A stretch of DNA of 64,000 nt. Origin: Datura wrightii. Lineage: Eukaryota; Streptophyta; Magnoliopsida; Solanales; Solanaceae. The position numbers were made by a program, and so were the translations under genes. The notes below the pieces were generated by a model. That model was given only the letters and a program-made list of their open reading frames with translations. It did no database searches and was not told the origin of the DNA. The stretch is from contig JASDFA010000004.1 in assembly GCA_035772735.1 (NCBI GenBank), positions 19,247,501 through 19,311,500 of the forward strand, written 5' to 3'. The first letter of the stretch is position 1. Each line of letters begins with the position of its first letter. Shown piece after piece: positions 47,017 through 58,911 of this stretch.

Positions 47017-47700
47017 ATGGCTACGAGATTTACCGACACTGATGCTTCAAAGGGTCCCAATCTCCCTCCTGTCGATCTGAGAAATAGATTATATGCTCGA
47101 AGTGAGTTTTGTTTTACTCCCCGTGTTATAGTTCCTCTGGTTCCAGTCAGAGCTGCCGTTGGAAGGTATTCAACCCCTCATGTTTTCCCAGTTTCAGTTG
47201 AGCCAAGAGGAGGTAGAGTTGTTTATCCTCCAGCACCTTCAACTATATCAAAGGGATGAGATTTTGACAAAGCATTTTCAGATGTTAACCCAAATAGTGA
47301 CGTTTCAAAAATAGGTTGTTGAAATTAATGGTAGGGTCTAGGGGAATACGTCTGAGAGCTTTAGTGCCTGTGGGTTTTGAGCCAATATCCCCTAGTCTTT
47401 ACAGATCAATACTTACCATGGGAACTTTAACAAGTTCGAGTTAGTATGTTTTTGTACCTAAAACAAGGCAACATGAGTATTCGCGAATGTAGTCTCAGGT
47501 TTAATTCTTTTGTCCGATATGCTTCAGATAGGGTGCGGAATATGAGGGATAAAGTATATCAATTGTATTAGGTTTGGGACCCTATTTGGTTTGAGAGTGT
47601 TTGGGAATGTCTACCCAGACAGAAATGACTATCGCTTGAATACAAGCATTTTCTCAGAATATAGAGGAATCTGATTCACTGTTTCCAAGTACCAACAAAG
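47017..47700 (+). pseudogene. Gag remnant in LARD interior
   Basis: An 80-codon open piece (47017-47259, MATRFTDTDASKGPNLPPVD) has no recognised domain; it sits where a Tekay gag would start. Further on, QGNMSIRECSLRFNSFVRYA and DRVRNMRDKVYQL (about 47460-47560) match the Tekay gag block read as QGNMSVREYSLQF in intact relatives. A trace of the SQNIE block follows near 47650. No zinc knuckle, protease, RT or integrase follows. The remaining 500 bp to the polypurine tract are non-coding. Confidence 0.65.
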
Positions 47701-48163
47701 AAGTAGAATAAAGTGGGGATACCAGGTCAACATGATTATTTAAGGTCCCATGTAGTGTTTCAAGGCCCCGGGTGGCCAGACATTCAATTTCTCCTGGATT
47801 TTTGGTTCCTTCTTCGTCCCTAGATCAGGCTTTAGTTTTAGTTATTAGGACTGTCAATAACGGGCCATGGTAAAAGAAAAGGTAAATGCACAGCTTTAGA
47901 TTTAACATTGATCTTGTATCTTAAGTAGTGAACGGAAAGTGGTATTGGAGTTAATTATCTGTAGTGGTAGTGTATAAATTTGCTTATGGTTAGAAAAGTT
48001 CATCGATTATGTGGTGTTAAGGAACGTCTGCCTTATGTTAGGTAAATAGATTGAGTTAAATAAGTATAGTTTGATATGAAGCAATGACTGGAAAGGATAT
48101 GTTTATGAATATATGGAATGTATATTTATCACGGAAGACAAGGATGAGTTAAAGGTGTTATGA

Positions 48164-48197
48164 CATTCGAGGATGAATGTTCCTAAGGGGGGGAGGA
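48164..48197 (+). promoter_or_regulatory. Pre-PPT motif and polypurine tract, LARD
   Basis: CATTCGAGGATGAATGTTCC is followed by TAAGGGGGGGAGGA and the 3' LTR. The 20-mer is identical to that in Tekay element A at 15191-15210. Confidence 0.85.
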
Positions 48198-51100
48198 TGT
48201 TACACCCCAAAAATTTTTTGGTGATTATTTGATGTTTGTATGCTATGTTAAGGGAAGTACGGGTTGTATATTGATCGTGGATGACAAGGGAAATGTGTAC
48301 GAATGGAAAAACAAAGAGTATGTGAAGTTTATAAGTTAGGGTCAACTTTAAATGATCATATATCCCAGTATATAATGAACTAGAAGCCCCTCGACCTATC
48401 AAATTAAAGGTCTTTGAGTATAGTTTTCATAACATCAAATCGCTCGTCAATCGAAGTTTGGCATAAAATGTTATAGACGTTTTACTGTGACACTGTCGGG
48501 CAGTGAGGTGGCCACCGCACTAAAAATGGCCACCGCCCAGCAACCTTTATATTTTAAGTTGTGTGTTATGAAATCATTTTAAATGTTTCCAAAATTGAGG
48601 TTCTTGCTTATACTCTAGAATTCTCTCAAATTTCCAGCAAACAACTAAGGAGAACACCAAGCTAAACTCCATTAAAAGTAAGCTAAGTGAAGGTGAGCTA
48701 TCATAAGGTGAAGGTGGTGTGTTGGTGGCTTTTTTGGCTGCACTTGGGCAGTGTTGCTTTGGTGAATTTTATGCATTTTTGAAGCTTTTCTAAGATACAT
48801 ATATTTTCCCTATTGTTAGGGATTAAAAACAAGTATAAAAGGTAAGAATTCTACTACTAACCTTGCTTGAATTCTTGATTAAAAGACTAGAAGTTGGAGG
48901 TGTGTTTGGTGTGTTGGTGAACTATTTTTGCAGTGTTTTGGACAGAAGGGTTGCTGCATTTTTGGACAAGAAGTTTATTTCAATTACTCCTATTTTTATC
49001 CAAGTACAAAACCCCAGCAAAAGTTAAGGATTTTCCCCCTTTTAAACCTCTCAAATTGTAAAGCGAAAATCTGGAAATTGGCAGCTAAGTGAGCTGCCGA
49101 TGGACTGTTTGTGAGCTGAGTTTTGCTCGTTTTCCTTAGGATTTTTGGCTGTTTATTTTGCTGGAATTATATTTCATATTGAGGGGAATAATTAGAGCAA
49201 AAATAAGGTAACATTTCCTCTTGTTCCTCCCTCAAAAGTAAGTGAAAACTAGTTGAGAAAATGGCTAAATGTTGTTGATGTTGCCGTGTGTTGTTGTTGC
49301 TATTGTGACTGCCTTTGGTTAGTTATTTTGGCTGAATTTTCTGATATAGATTAATCTTGTTGTTGGCCTATAAAATCAATGGATTAAGGAGGTTGAAGGT
49401 TGATCATTGAAATAGGAAATCGGCTAGAGAAAAGTTCATCGGAGAAAGGTATGTAAGGTGTTTTTTGTCTCTTGATTTTCAAGCATGAATTCATGCCGAG
49501 GATTAATCCGCATTCCCCTGTACTTGAGCTTTTGTAGTATCATATTATGGTTCTTCACAGTTTTCAAAATTTCTTGGTATTAAGTTGTGTATTTGTTAAA
49601 GAGTTTGAACGCATGAATGTGAAGCGGAGAGGGCAATTGCCTTCGATTATGATCATAGTTGTAAATTGAGTCTGAAGTCTCCTCGGCATGGGCACTGTGA
49701 GCTGTTCCTTTACATTAATGTTATGTATTTGTTGTTTCAAATTTGTTTTACATAATGGTTTCTAATAAAATTGGTAAACATGGCAAGACGATGATGCGCG
49801 AACAAACCTAATAATTGAAATCGGTTTTAACTCAATAAGGGCTAACGAGGGTAACAAAATGAAATTTACTTATGAAAGTTACCTACCCTCTTATATTTAT
49901 GTTTTAAGGTACCTAGGGCCATGAGATGATTCCCCGATCCCGCTCCCTTAAGCTAAGAGACTAATTAACATGTTTCTTAATTAACTGATACGTTAAACTT
50001 GGAAAATAGAACCCGAATGTGTAAACTATTGATATTTCTATGGAACCATCATTATTGGCAGATTACGGACAATATCTTGATATTAACAGGTTATATGAAA
50101 ATCATAATACATATGTTTATGCTTACGTTCAAATGACACGCTAAAGCAGCAAGGATTGCCTTTAGAAAGTCGCTATATGTTTATTAGAGCTCTTGAGTTA
50201 TCTATACCTCTTGAGAATTGCTTAAGGCTTTAAGTAGACACGTCGCATGTTCTTTGGAAGTTGTAGATGTGTAAGGAAATTAACCTAAGAGTAAAAGTTG
50301 AGGCTCTAGTAGCAATAGAGAGATAACAGTAAATGTTAGATCTTTTAAGGTAATATGTGAGTTATATGCCCTCTATCCGCAGTTGATTGCAAGAACCTTT
50401 GAGCAACATTAAACTATGAACAAGACGATGTTTAAGAGATAAGGTTGGAAATTAGGTAAAAAGGTAAGTACGTATAAGAATTGTTGGAATAATGAACACG
50501 AGAGTAAATAATTAAGTAGGGAATCATGAATCCTTTTTGGAAAAGAATTTATGATGAATACGAAAAGTAAAGCTAAAGATTGTTAACTTAGATGATAAGT
50601 GTTCCGATTTTTAACGAGTTAGGCAAATGGCCAGCAAGATTTACCCCGTTCTAATGACATTTAGCAAAAAAAGTTATAAATAAAGTTGGTTATGTTAAGT
50701 TGTGTTAAGCTAATGAAAGGCCAGTAAAGTGTTAACTTCTTAAGAAATGATTAGAATCGAATATTTTGAGATAGTGACTCAAGTTAAGGAGAAGTTCTTT
50801 GTCGTACTTTTTAAAAAATTATCTTTGATTATTTGTTGTAAGAGTTGGATTAACTTTTTTAAGTTTTAAAGGATTTTTTTCTTGGAAGTTTGTAAACTGT
50901 TTTTAATACTGCTAAGCTTTTCTAAGCTCCTCGTATATTGCATAGTCTCACATGAGCTTTTCCTCATGACTATAAGTCTTTATTTATCTTAAGGCAGCCC
51001 CTAAACAGTTTCCTAGAATTTTTATGTTAAAGAGCTCCAAGTTTGAGATACGCAAGTTATGTCTTCCTATTCATAAGTTACCTCGAGATGTGATATGATG

Positions 51101-52546
51101 TGTAATGAATGAGGTATACTCACAATTCTTGATATGAAAGTATGAATCAAAAGAATATAAGCACGAAATGAATGCGAAGATTATTAATAAAAAATGTTAA
51201 GTTAAGCTCTTCCTCTCTACTCCTCATGTTAGAATTGCTAGGAGATGTTTAAAATCATGAAGATGTGTCTACACAGTATTTATGATATTACAGTTCTAGG
51301 AACATCCCCTAGAATTCCTTCACAGCATATGTATGTGTTTAAATGCTAAATGAAAGACCTATATGTGTATGGAATAATTAAAGTATTAATGGTCATAGTA
51401 AGATCCTACACATGTTATAGTTACTAGGTCGGCATATTTCATGGTATCAGTATTCAGATAGTCTGTATGATCCCTATCAGCTTCATTTATGATTGCGATT
51501 GAGATTTGTTTTTGTTTTACCCCGATATGGTACAACGGCTGGAGATATTTTTATTTTATCCCGATGTGGTACATCGGCTGGAGATATTTTTATTTTATCC
51601 CGGTATGATACACCAGATGGAGATATTCTTATTTTACCCCAATGTGGTACACCGGCTGGAGATATTTTTATTTCACCCCGGTGTGGTACACCAACTGGAG
51701 ATATTTTTATTTTATCCCCGTGTGGTACACCGGCTGGACGAATTTTATATATGGATTTATGGTTGGCTGGTGGATGGCATTACAGTTATAGTTTATTTCT
51801 TGTGCATTTCTTAATTGCATTTTCATCTCATTATAGAGTTATTATCAGGTTTTGATTTCCAAGATTCGAGGTTGTTACTATTCCTTATTCCTGGTTCAGT
51901 TATCTTGAGTTCACTTATGTTATAGTAAGTTGTTATCAATTACAGGTTGTAGAGTTCCAGGTTATATCTATCCTTTATATGTTTATGTGCTGAGTCAGTT
52001 ATTACAAGATTGTTATCTCCTGTTTAAAGTTCCAGGCTTACATACCAGTACATTTCATTCATACTAACGTCCCTTCGCTTAGGGACCTGTGTTCGTGCTG
52101 CAGGTGCAGGTAGAGGTCAGGATTGCCAGATGAGTAGCAGTTCATGAGATCAACGGATGGTTGGTATGCTCCTTTCTTCCTAGTGCTTGGGCTTAGTTGT
52201 TAATGTTTGAGTTTTGAGATGTAGTTATGGGTAGGTCGGAGCCCTGTTGCGACCATCAGTCAGTTTACTCTTTAGAGGCTTTGTGGACTTAGTGTGTACA
52301 ATGTTATTCAGTTTGTGGCCTCGTCGGCTTATTGTTGCTTGGTTTAGCACATTCATTGCCTTGGTTGCATTTCGATTGTTTACCCTATATTGGTGAGACC
52401 TTATGGGCCTAGTTTATACTCCAGTTGATTGTGATAGGTGGCCTAGATGGACTAAGGGTTACAGTTACAGATGTCATATAGACGGCTTCTCGATCAATCA
52501 TGAATCGAGTGCCAGTTGCGCCCTACCACATTTTTGGAGCATGAAA
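48198..52546 (+). mobile_element. 3' LTR of the LARD-like element
   Basis: The same sequence as 42556-46790 with scattered substitutions and about 114 bp more, explained by three extra 39-bp minisatellite units. GC-rich palindrome patch at about 48483-48540. It ends GAGCATGAAA before AATCG. Confidence 0.92.
51508..51738 (+). repeat. 39-bp minisatellite, six units (3' LTR)
   Basis: Same unit as at 45882, with six copies. Because 39 is a multiple of three, two overlapping + frames stay open (51493-51855 and 51506-51814) and give false repeat proteins (GDIFILS and LEIFLFYP types). Confidence 0.9.
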
Positions 52547-52728
52547 AATCGATTCCAAATCTTCCTAGTCTCTACTCATTTAGATGTCAAATGATGATTA
52601 GTTTCCCATTCAATGCCACAATACTTGCATTTTTCCTCAACTTTTATTCCCCATTTCATTAATCTATCCACTGTTAGTAACCTTCCCTGCAGTTGAAGCC
52701 AAATGGCAAAGATGGCTTTAGGTCTTGC

Positions 52729-54502
52729 TTAGTTCTTTGACATCAGTCCTTTCCAAGGTACACATGGCATATCACCAATAAGATTTAGATAAGTTTGCTT
52801 AATCACCAAACCCGTAAGAGACAGATGAGATCTAGCATTAAATACCTTCCTCACCATCCAACAAGCTTGAGGGGGAGTGGTTACAACTCTCATATCTTGC
52901 TCCTTTATATAATAGTTATGGATCCATTTTATCCAAACCTTCAAGATAGCAATTTTGTTCCACAACTTGAGCTTCACCAGATTCAGTCCACCTGCAGCTT
53001 TAGGTGAACAAATTCTATCCCAAGAATCCAGGGCCTTCTTAGTAATAGTCTCCACTCCAGACCATATATAACTTCTGCAATGAGCTTCTATTTGTTTAAG
53101 CACTTTAACTGGTATAACAAACATTTGAGCCTAGTAAGATTGAATCCCAAATATAACTGTTTGAACCAATTGAATCCTGCCAGCATAAGAGAGCTTCTTT
53201 GTTGTCCATGTTGTTATTATGGCCATTATCTTAACTACTAGAGGCTGCCACTGTAATGCACTTAGTTCTTATGTAGCCAAGGGAATGCCTAGATAAGTAA
53301 AAGGCAATGAACCTTGACTATAACCAAGTGTCATTTGAATTTGCTTCCTAGTAATATCATCAACCCCTCCATAGTATATAGAACTTTTGGTGAGATTAGC
53401 TTGTAATCCTGAAGTTGAGGAGAAAGTATCAAACTTAGCCTTCAATTGGGTGACTGGAGAACAATCACCTCTAGTAGAAATAAGTAAATCATCAGCAAAA
53501 CTAAAATGAGTGATATCAAGTTTGGAACATCTGGGATGATATTTGAACAGAATGTTCTATTTTAAAGTCAACAAATTCTTACTGAGATAATCCATCCCAA
53601 TAGCAAACAAAAATGGGGACATGGGATCCCCTTGCCTCAGGCCCCTAGCTGTATCAAAAGGCTTGGTGTTTCTCCATTCACTGTAATAGTGTAATTCACA
53701 GTAGAAACACATGACATAACCCACTGTATAAATCTTTTAGGAAAACCAAGACCTTCCATGACCTGCTTTAGATAGAACCAATCAACAGTATCATAGGTTT
53801 TCTGGATATCAACTTTGATGACACATCTAGGAGAGATATGCTTCCTTGAGTAAGCCTTGACTAACTCATGAGCCATAATAACATTATAAACCACATTCCT
53901 CCCAGGTATAAATCCAGCCTGAGTATCTGAAATAATTAAAGGCATCACCTTTTGTAACCTGTTAGCAAGAACCTTTGCTATAATCTTATATAATACTGAG
54001 CAGCAACAAATAGGCCTATATTCCTTAATAGTACTAGGATTAGAGACCTTAGGTATTAGGGTGATGGTAGTACAGTTTATCCCTTTAAACATCTTACCTG
54101 TATGAAAAAGGTCTAAACTGCATCATATATATCCCCCTTGAGCACTGGCCAAGCCTTCTTAAGAAACCTTGCATTATACCTACCCACCCCTGGTGATTTG
54201 TCATCCCCAATAGAACAAAGCCCCTGATAAATCTCATGGTCTATAACATCCCTACACAACTGCAACTGCTGAGTATGAGATAGGGCAGGTCCCAATTTCA
54301 TTACACAATTATCTACTGCTGGCATGGAGTGGCATGCACTACCCATAAGATATTTATAAAAATTAACAATTTCCTCCTGAATCTGGCCTTTATCCTTCAG
54401 AACCACCCCATTAAGTGATGTTAATTCTGAAATATTCTTTCTGTGATGTCTTTTCTTCATGACTGCAGAGAAATATTTCGTGTTGGCATCTCCAAGTTTC
54501 AA
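52729..54502 (-). pseudogene. LINE reverse transcriptase and zf-RVT, broken
   Basis: Open pieces in order on minus: 54502-54113 (MKLGDANTKYFSAVMKKRH, the block before RT), 54092-53637 (TTITLIPKVSNPSTIKEYRP, AGFIPGRNVVYNVIMAHEL, KVDIQKTYDTVDWFYL), then a frame change and HFSFADDLLIS at about 53510-53480 with the catalytic F-A-D-D box intact. GSLPFTYLGIPLAT follows near 53290, and 53124-52729 (SYIWSGVETITKKALDSWDR, GGLNLVKLKLWNKI) starts the zf-RVT region. ORF2p copies element RNA at a nicked target site. Stops and frameshifts lie near 54505, 54100, 53630 and 53130. Confidence 0.88.
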
Positions 54503-54854
54503 TCAAGCCACTCTTGAATTCTGTTTTAGAATACTCTCCTCAATCATAGACCACTTCTCAAGTCTAGTGATAGCTTCTTTCTCTTCTTCAATAAGAATAT
54601 CAGAACCCTGCTGATTCATTTTCCCTTGTATATCCTGCAAAGCTGCTCTAGCCTGTAATCTCTAGTTGAGACAGCTTGAAGTTCATTAATATTCAGCTAC
54701 CTAAATTCTCTTATGAGTTCTTTCAATTTCATACATATATTCCTCATCTTGTCCTTATGCTTGTGAATGTTCCAAAATTTGCCCACTGTGACTAGAAAAA
54801 TAGGGTGATCTACCCATACATTAAAGAACTTAAAAGGAATCTTCCCTACGCGCA

Positions 54855-55121
54855 TTAGCACCTGATCTTTAACAACATTGGGGCATGATTCGAGATGTGA
54901 GGAGAACCATAATCAACTCCTAGATGTCCATAACTAGACAACCAATCATTGTTGCCAAATGCCCTATCCAGTCTACTATAAATTCTGGTTGCTGCACTTT
55001 GCTTGTTTGACCAGGTGAAAAACTCTCCTCTCCAGACCAACTCATTCACTTCTAACTTCTGAATACAATTGTTGAAATCCTCAATCTCTTGCCTAGTAAC
55101 TGGATTACCATGTAGACGATC
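54855..55121 (-). pseudogene. LINE endonuclease C-terminal part, truncated
   Basis: The reading DRLHGNPVTRQEIEDFNNC and ELVWRGEFFTWSNKQ, then RIYSRLDRAFGNNDWLSSYG and ISNHAPMLLKI is the C-terminal half of the APE-type endonuclease of plant L1 elements; the final S-x-H-x-P motif (SNHAP) is kept. The N-terminal half with the catalytic Glu is missing, since copia J begins at 55122. The stretch 54511-54854 links it to the RT block and is only weakly legible. Confidence 0.85.
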
Positions 55122-56149
55122 TGTTAGGCTGCACGACTACAATTTTACTTATTTACTATGATTGAAATAGGTTGTCTGACGCATTTCAACAATGTAGTAA
55201 AATAATAAGTAAAGAACACAGTATTTTTATGTGGAAAACACCTAGCTCAATAGGTGAAAAACCATGGCCTGTACCTCCACAGGATTTTCTCAAACCTCAC
55301 TAACTTCAAAGAGCCTCTTCAAATAGCATATTACAACACTTTGTAACCTAAAGGAGTTATAAATTCTAATTCCTAGTTGTTCACACTCCTCCCTAGGAAT
55401 GTGTTCCCAAAGTCTCCTAGTATCCTCTACTTGAAGACAAAATCTTCTTAATCCAGTTTATAACTCACTGAATTAAGATTATATCAATTACAACTCAATG
55501 GCTAACTCCTAGTACAAGATTGCTAACTCTAGCCTATTAATTTACTAGGACCAAGTTCTTCAATTCAATTTCTTCACACTACAAATGGTGCAAAATATCA
55601 CACTTTACATATTTCGTTTTTCTCTCTTTGTGAGTGCACAAGTTTCTTTGAGAAGTCACACTTCTATATATACACAACTCTTCAACATCCTTGCAGCATC
55701 TACCTTTGCGCGCCTTAGAAGTCTACTCCAAGTAGGAGCCCTTCTTCAAGTTTATCTTTTGGCTTCTTTTGTGTTTTAATCAAACTCCAACTCTTACAAA
55801 TCAGCACATGTTCAACTCTTCAAGAGTTGTTCTTCACTTCGAAGTTCCATGAATCAAACTTTTCTTGACTTAAAGTTCTACTTCAAGTGAGACTCATTCT
55901 TCGAGTCAAACTCTTTGCCTCTTTAGTATTGGAGTAAAACTTCAATAGTTCAATTTAGCACATGTTTATTGCACTGAGATTGTGTGGCATGGCTTAACCA
56001 TCTTTTGATACATGAAGCTTATTTTTATTGGAACATTTACTGCATTCATGTCAGCTTCTTTAAATAGTAAATTTTATACTCCCTTGGAACAACTTGGCTG
56101 ACCTATTTCATCGACTTTGTCAATAATCAAAACTACATAGTCCCTAATA
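55122..56149 (-). mobile_element. 3' LTR of copia J (1,028 bp)
   Basis: Plus-strand ends TGTTAGGCTGC and CCCTAATA, a decayed CCTAACA. It matches the right LTR over 58930-59623. The small frame at 55585-55779 is chance. Confidence 0.82.
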
Positions 56150-56363
56150 AATTCCCCCCTTTTGATGATGACATACTCCTTGCACCTATGCCCTCAATGA
56201 TATCTACCAGTAGAACCGAGAGATGAAACACTTGATTAAAACAAGTCAATCATATGGGTTATAAACATACAACCTATATTCTTCCCCCTTTTGGCATCAT
56301 TAAAAAGAAAGCCAATTTGAGACGCTAAGCAACTTATAGCCTCTAGGGCTATCTTCAAAACAA

Positions 56364-58879
56364 TCAGATATCAATCTCATGAAAAAATAATCTACTTCTC
56401 AACTCTAAGGATGAACCTATTTTATCAAGGTCCATATTAATAGCAGTGGCAATGGGAGCATCAATCTCTATAGTGGCTTCCATATTTAATGTTCCCCCTG
56501 TCAGTGAGTCCACACTTTGTTCAATAGTTGAAACAGGTGATGCAATCTTTTCCTGAGCATGTTCATCAATTTCACTTTCATCCTTCACGAATCCATAAAA
56601 ATCCATATGCAACAAGTCAAGATACCTATTTGTGTTCACTTGATTCTTTCATTTGAATGAGAATCTTACTTGCTTCCCCCTTACACAGGCATTACAAACT
56701 TTGTCATTTTGAACTTTAATTTTAGGCAAACCTATAACCATGTCCTTTGAAGCAAGTTTATTCAATTGTTTCAAACTAGCATGCCCAAGTTCATTGCACT
56801 AAGACACGTCAGACTTGTACCCGACAATTCCATGATATCTGCCTTGTGCACATTTTTGTGTCTGCTTACACTTAGAACAATTTCCTTTTTATCCAACCTT
56901 TTGACCTTTCAACCGCTTTTTTCAGCTCCAAAGGATACATTCCCCCTTTTTAGTGGAGTAAGTGAAAGGAATTTTTGTTTTTCTCCAATCATATGTCTTG
57001 AACAAGCACAATCCATGTACCAATGCTTGCTTCCTTTCACCCTCACCTGAAAAATAGCTCAAGGTTTAGTTTTAGGAACCCAGAAAAGCTTGGGTCCCCT
57101 TTTGTGATCAAATGGATGAATCAAATCTCTTCTTGCCCAGTGTGGCAACAAGTTTTATGACCTTTTTCTACTAGCAGTTTTGTTATTAATTCCTTTAGCC
57201 AACAGGATACTCCTATTTCTGCTTCTTACTGCTACTGGGCATTCAATTGTAGGATGACAATATTTACCACATAAGTAACATATATCTTCAGTGACACTTG
57301 ATTCTTTAAAGAAGCCTATTCCAGCTCTTTAATTGTGAACTCTCCCACTTAGATTATTTATAATCCCAGAAGACTTGGTCCACCTATTTTCTTTCTCAAG
57401 ATAACCTTTTAGTATAGAAACTTTCAGACTTAATTTTCTTACCTTTTCGTTTCTCAAGAGTAATCAACTTTACATTGTTTGAGTTCAGACTCAACCTTCC
57501 TCAATTTCTCACCAGCTTCCTCCTTTTGACTTGAGGACTTTTTCACACTCTCACTGATAGTTTCAATTTCAATAATATATTTCTTCAAAGTACAATTTCC
57601 TTTATAAGTGACATCTTTCCTATTTTTTAGATGAATGAACTCAAATTTTAAGCTAGCAAGAGCATTAAAAAGTTGATCCCTGACAGAAGTGCATTCTGGA
57701 GTTTATCCATTAGAGCATTCATCATAGAAATAAGTTTTCTTTTAGAGAGAGTATGCACGTTTTCATTCAAGTCAGAGATACTTACCTCGGAATTCTTGTT
57801 TCCTTCATCAAGATCAGAGTCTCATAGATCCATGAATGCAGATTCATCAATTTCTGCATCAGAATCATCAGTGTCAGATCCCCATGCAGCCATCATTGCA
57901 TATTTTTCCTTTTTGTTTTCCTTCTTCTTTTCCTTTTCAGCTCTCTCCTTTTCAGCCCTCTCTTTTCTCCACTCAATTTCCCAGAGTGGACAATCTTTAA
58001 TCATATGATCTGTTTTGTATCATTTGTAGCAAACTGCTAGAGACTTCTCATTAGAACCCTTTTTGCTACCTGTTCCTTTCTTGTCATAGCCCTTCTCTTT
58101 GAACTTCTTAAACATTTTTGCAAGAAATGCTATTTGATCATTATCAATATCAGGCTCATCACTGTCAAAAACTTTTAAAGCCAGTGAGTTTTCTTTGAAT
58201 CCATCTTCATTAATAAGGTCATCCATGTTCATTTCATAAGTCTTCAAGTTCCCTACTAACTCATCAAGAGTCATGTAGAGATATCTTTAGTTTCCCTTAT
58301 AATAGTAACTTTGACATCCCATTTAGCCTTAGGAAGGACCCTTAAGACTTTGTCAACTTGTTCTTTAGTGGTGAACACCTTTGTCAGAGAGGATAATTCA
58401 TTCACTTGTGATGTAAGTCTTGTGATCATTTCTTGCAAAGATTCACTTTCCTTCATTTTGAATGTTTCATATTCAGTGAATAGCATAGCAACTCTGAACT
58501 TCCTGACCTGACTTGTTCCTTCATGAGTGTTGATCAAAGCATCCCATATCTGTTTTGTTGTTGAGCAATTTGAAATTCGGTTGTACTCATCAGGACCCAA
58601 CCCACATACAAGGATGTTCTTAGCTTTGGCATTTTTCTTGATAGCCAACAACTCATCTGCAGTAAATTCAGACCTTACTTATAGAACTTCAACTCCATCT
58701 ATCATCTTCTTAGGAATGACAGGTCCGCCAGTGATCCTGTCCCACAACTTGTAGTCTTCAACCTGGATAAAATTCTCCATGCAAGCCTTCCACCAAATTA
58801 AGTGTGATCCATTGAAAAGAGGTGGTCGAGTGGTTGATTTCCCTTCACTATGTCCACTGGGTGGTGCAGAATTCATCAT
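56364..58879 (-). pseudogene. Gag and protease of copia J, broken
   Basis: Gag starts at ATG 58879 (MMNSAPPSGHSEGKSTTRPP, FNGSHLIWWKACMENFI). The UBN2 part is at 58651-58271 (KAKNILVCGLGPDEYNRISN, WDALINTHEGTSQV) and 58274-58020 (TLDELVGNLKTYEM). The zinc knuckle near 58024-57980 has a stop in place of its second Cys (VCYK-stop-YKTDHMIKDCP). A charged segment (57950-57910, RKERAEKERAEKEKKKENKK) follows. The protease site near 57020 reads WYMDCACSRHMIG, where WYLDSGCSRHMTG is usual, so the D-S-G triad is lost. A last open piece (56639-56364) has no clear domain. The integrase core, RT and RNase H are absent between there and the LTR. Confidence 0.82.
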
Positions 58880-58911
58880 AATTTATCTTAGGTGTTAACC
58901 TTTTCAGATAA

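Larger units (their letters stand above)
42556..52546 (+). mobile_element. LARD-like LTR element, 10 kb, LTRs above 4.2 kb
   Basis: 5' LTR 42556-46790 (4,235 bp), PBS at 46794, interior of 1,407 bp with only gag remnants, polypurine tract to 48197, 3' LTR 48198-52546 (4,349 bp). Target duplication AATCG at 42551-42555 and 52547-52551, inside a LINE. LTRs start TGTTACACCCCAAAAA and end GGCATGACA (5' copy) or GAGCATGAAA (3' copy). Long LTRs with almost no coding interior fit a large retrotransposon derivative. Confidence 0.92.
42155..55121 (-). mobile_element. L1-type LINE, split by the LARD insertion
   Basis: The 3' part lies at 42155-42555, the rest at 52547-55121, joined by the target duplication AATCG. 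The poly-A tail (eight T on + at 42155-42162) marks the 3' end, preceded by TTAATTTATC. Coding order on minus: endonuclease C-terminal part, RT, zf-RVT. The 5' end, with the endonuclease N-terminus and ORF1, is cut at 55121 by copia J and not seen beyond it in this window. Confidence 0.88.

Noticed and set aside
51493..51855. Repeat protein (GDIFILS repeats) and the overlapping LEIFLFYP repeat frame
   Set aside because: Both come from a 39-bp minisatellite inside an LTR. The unit is a multiple of three, so several frames stay open at once.
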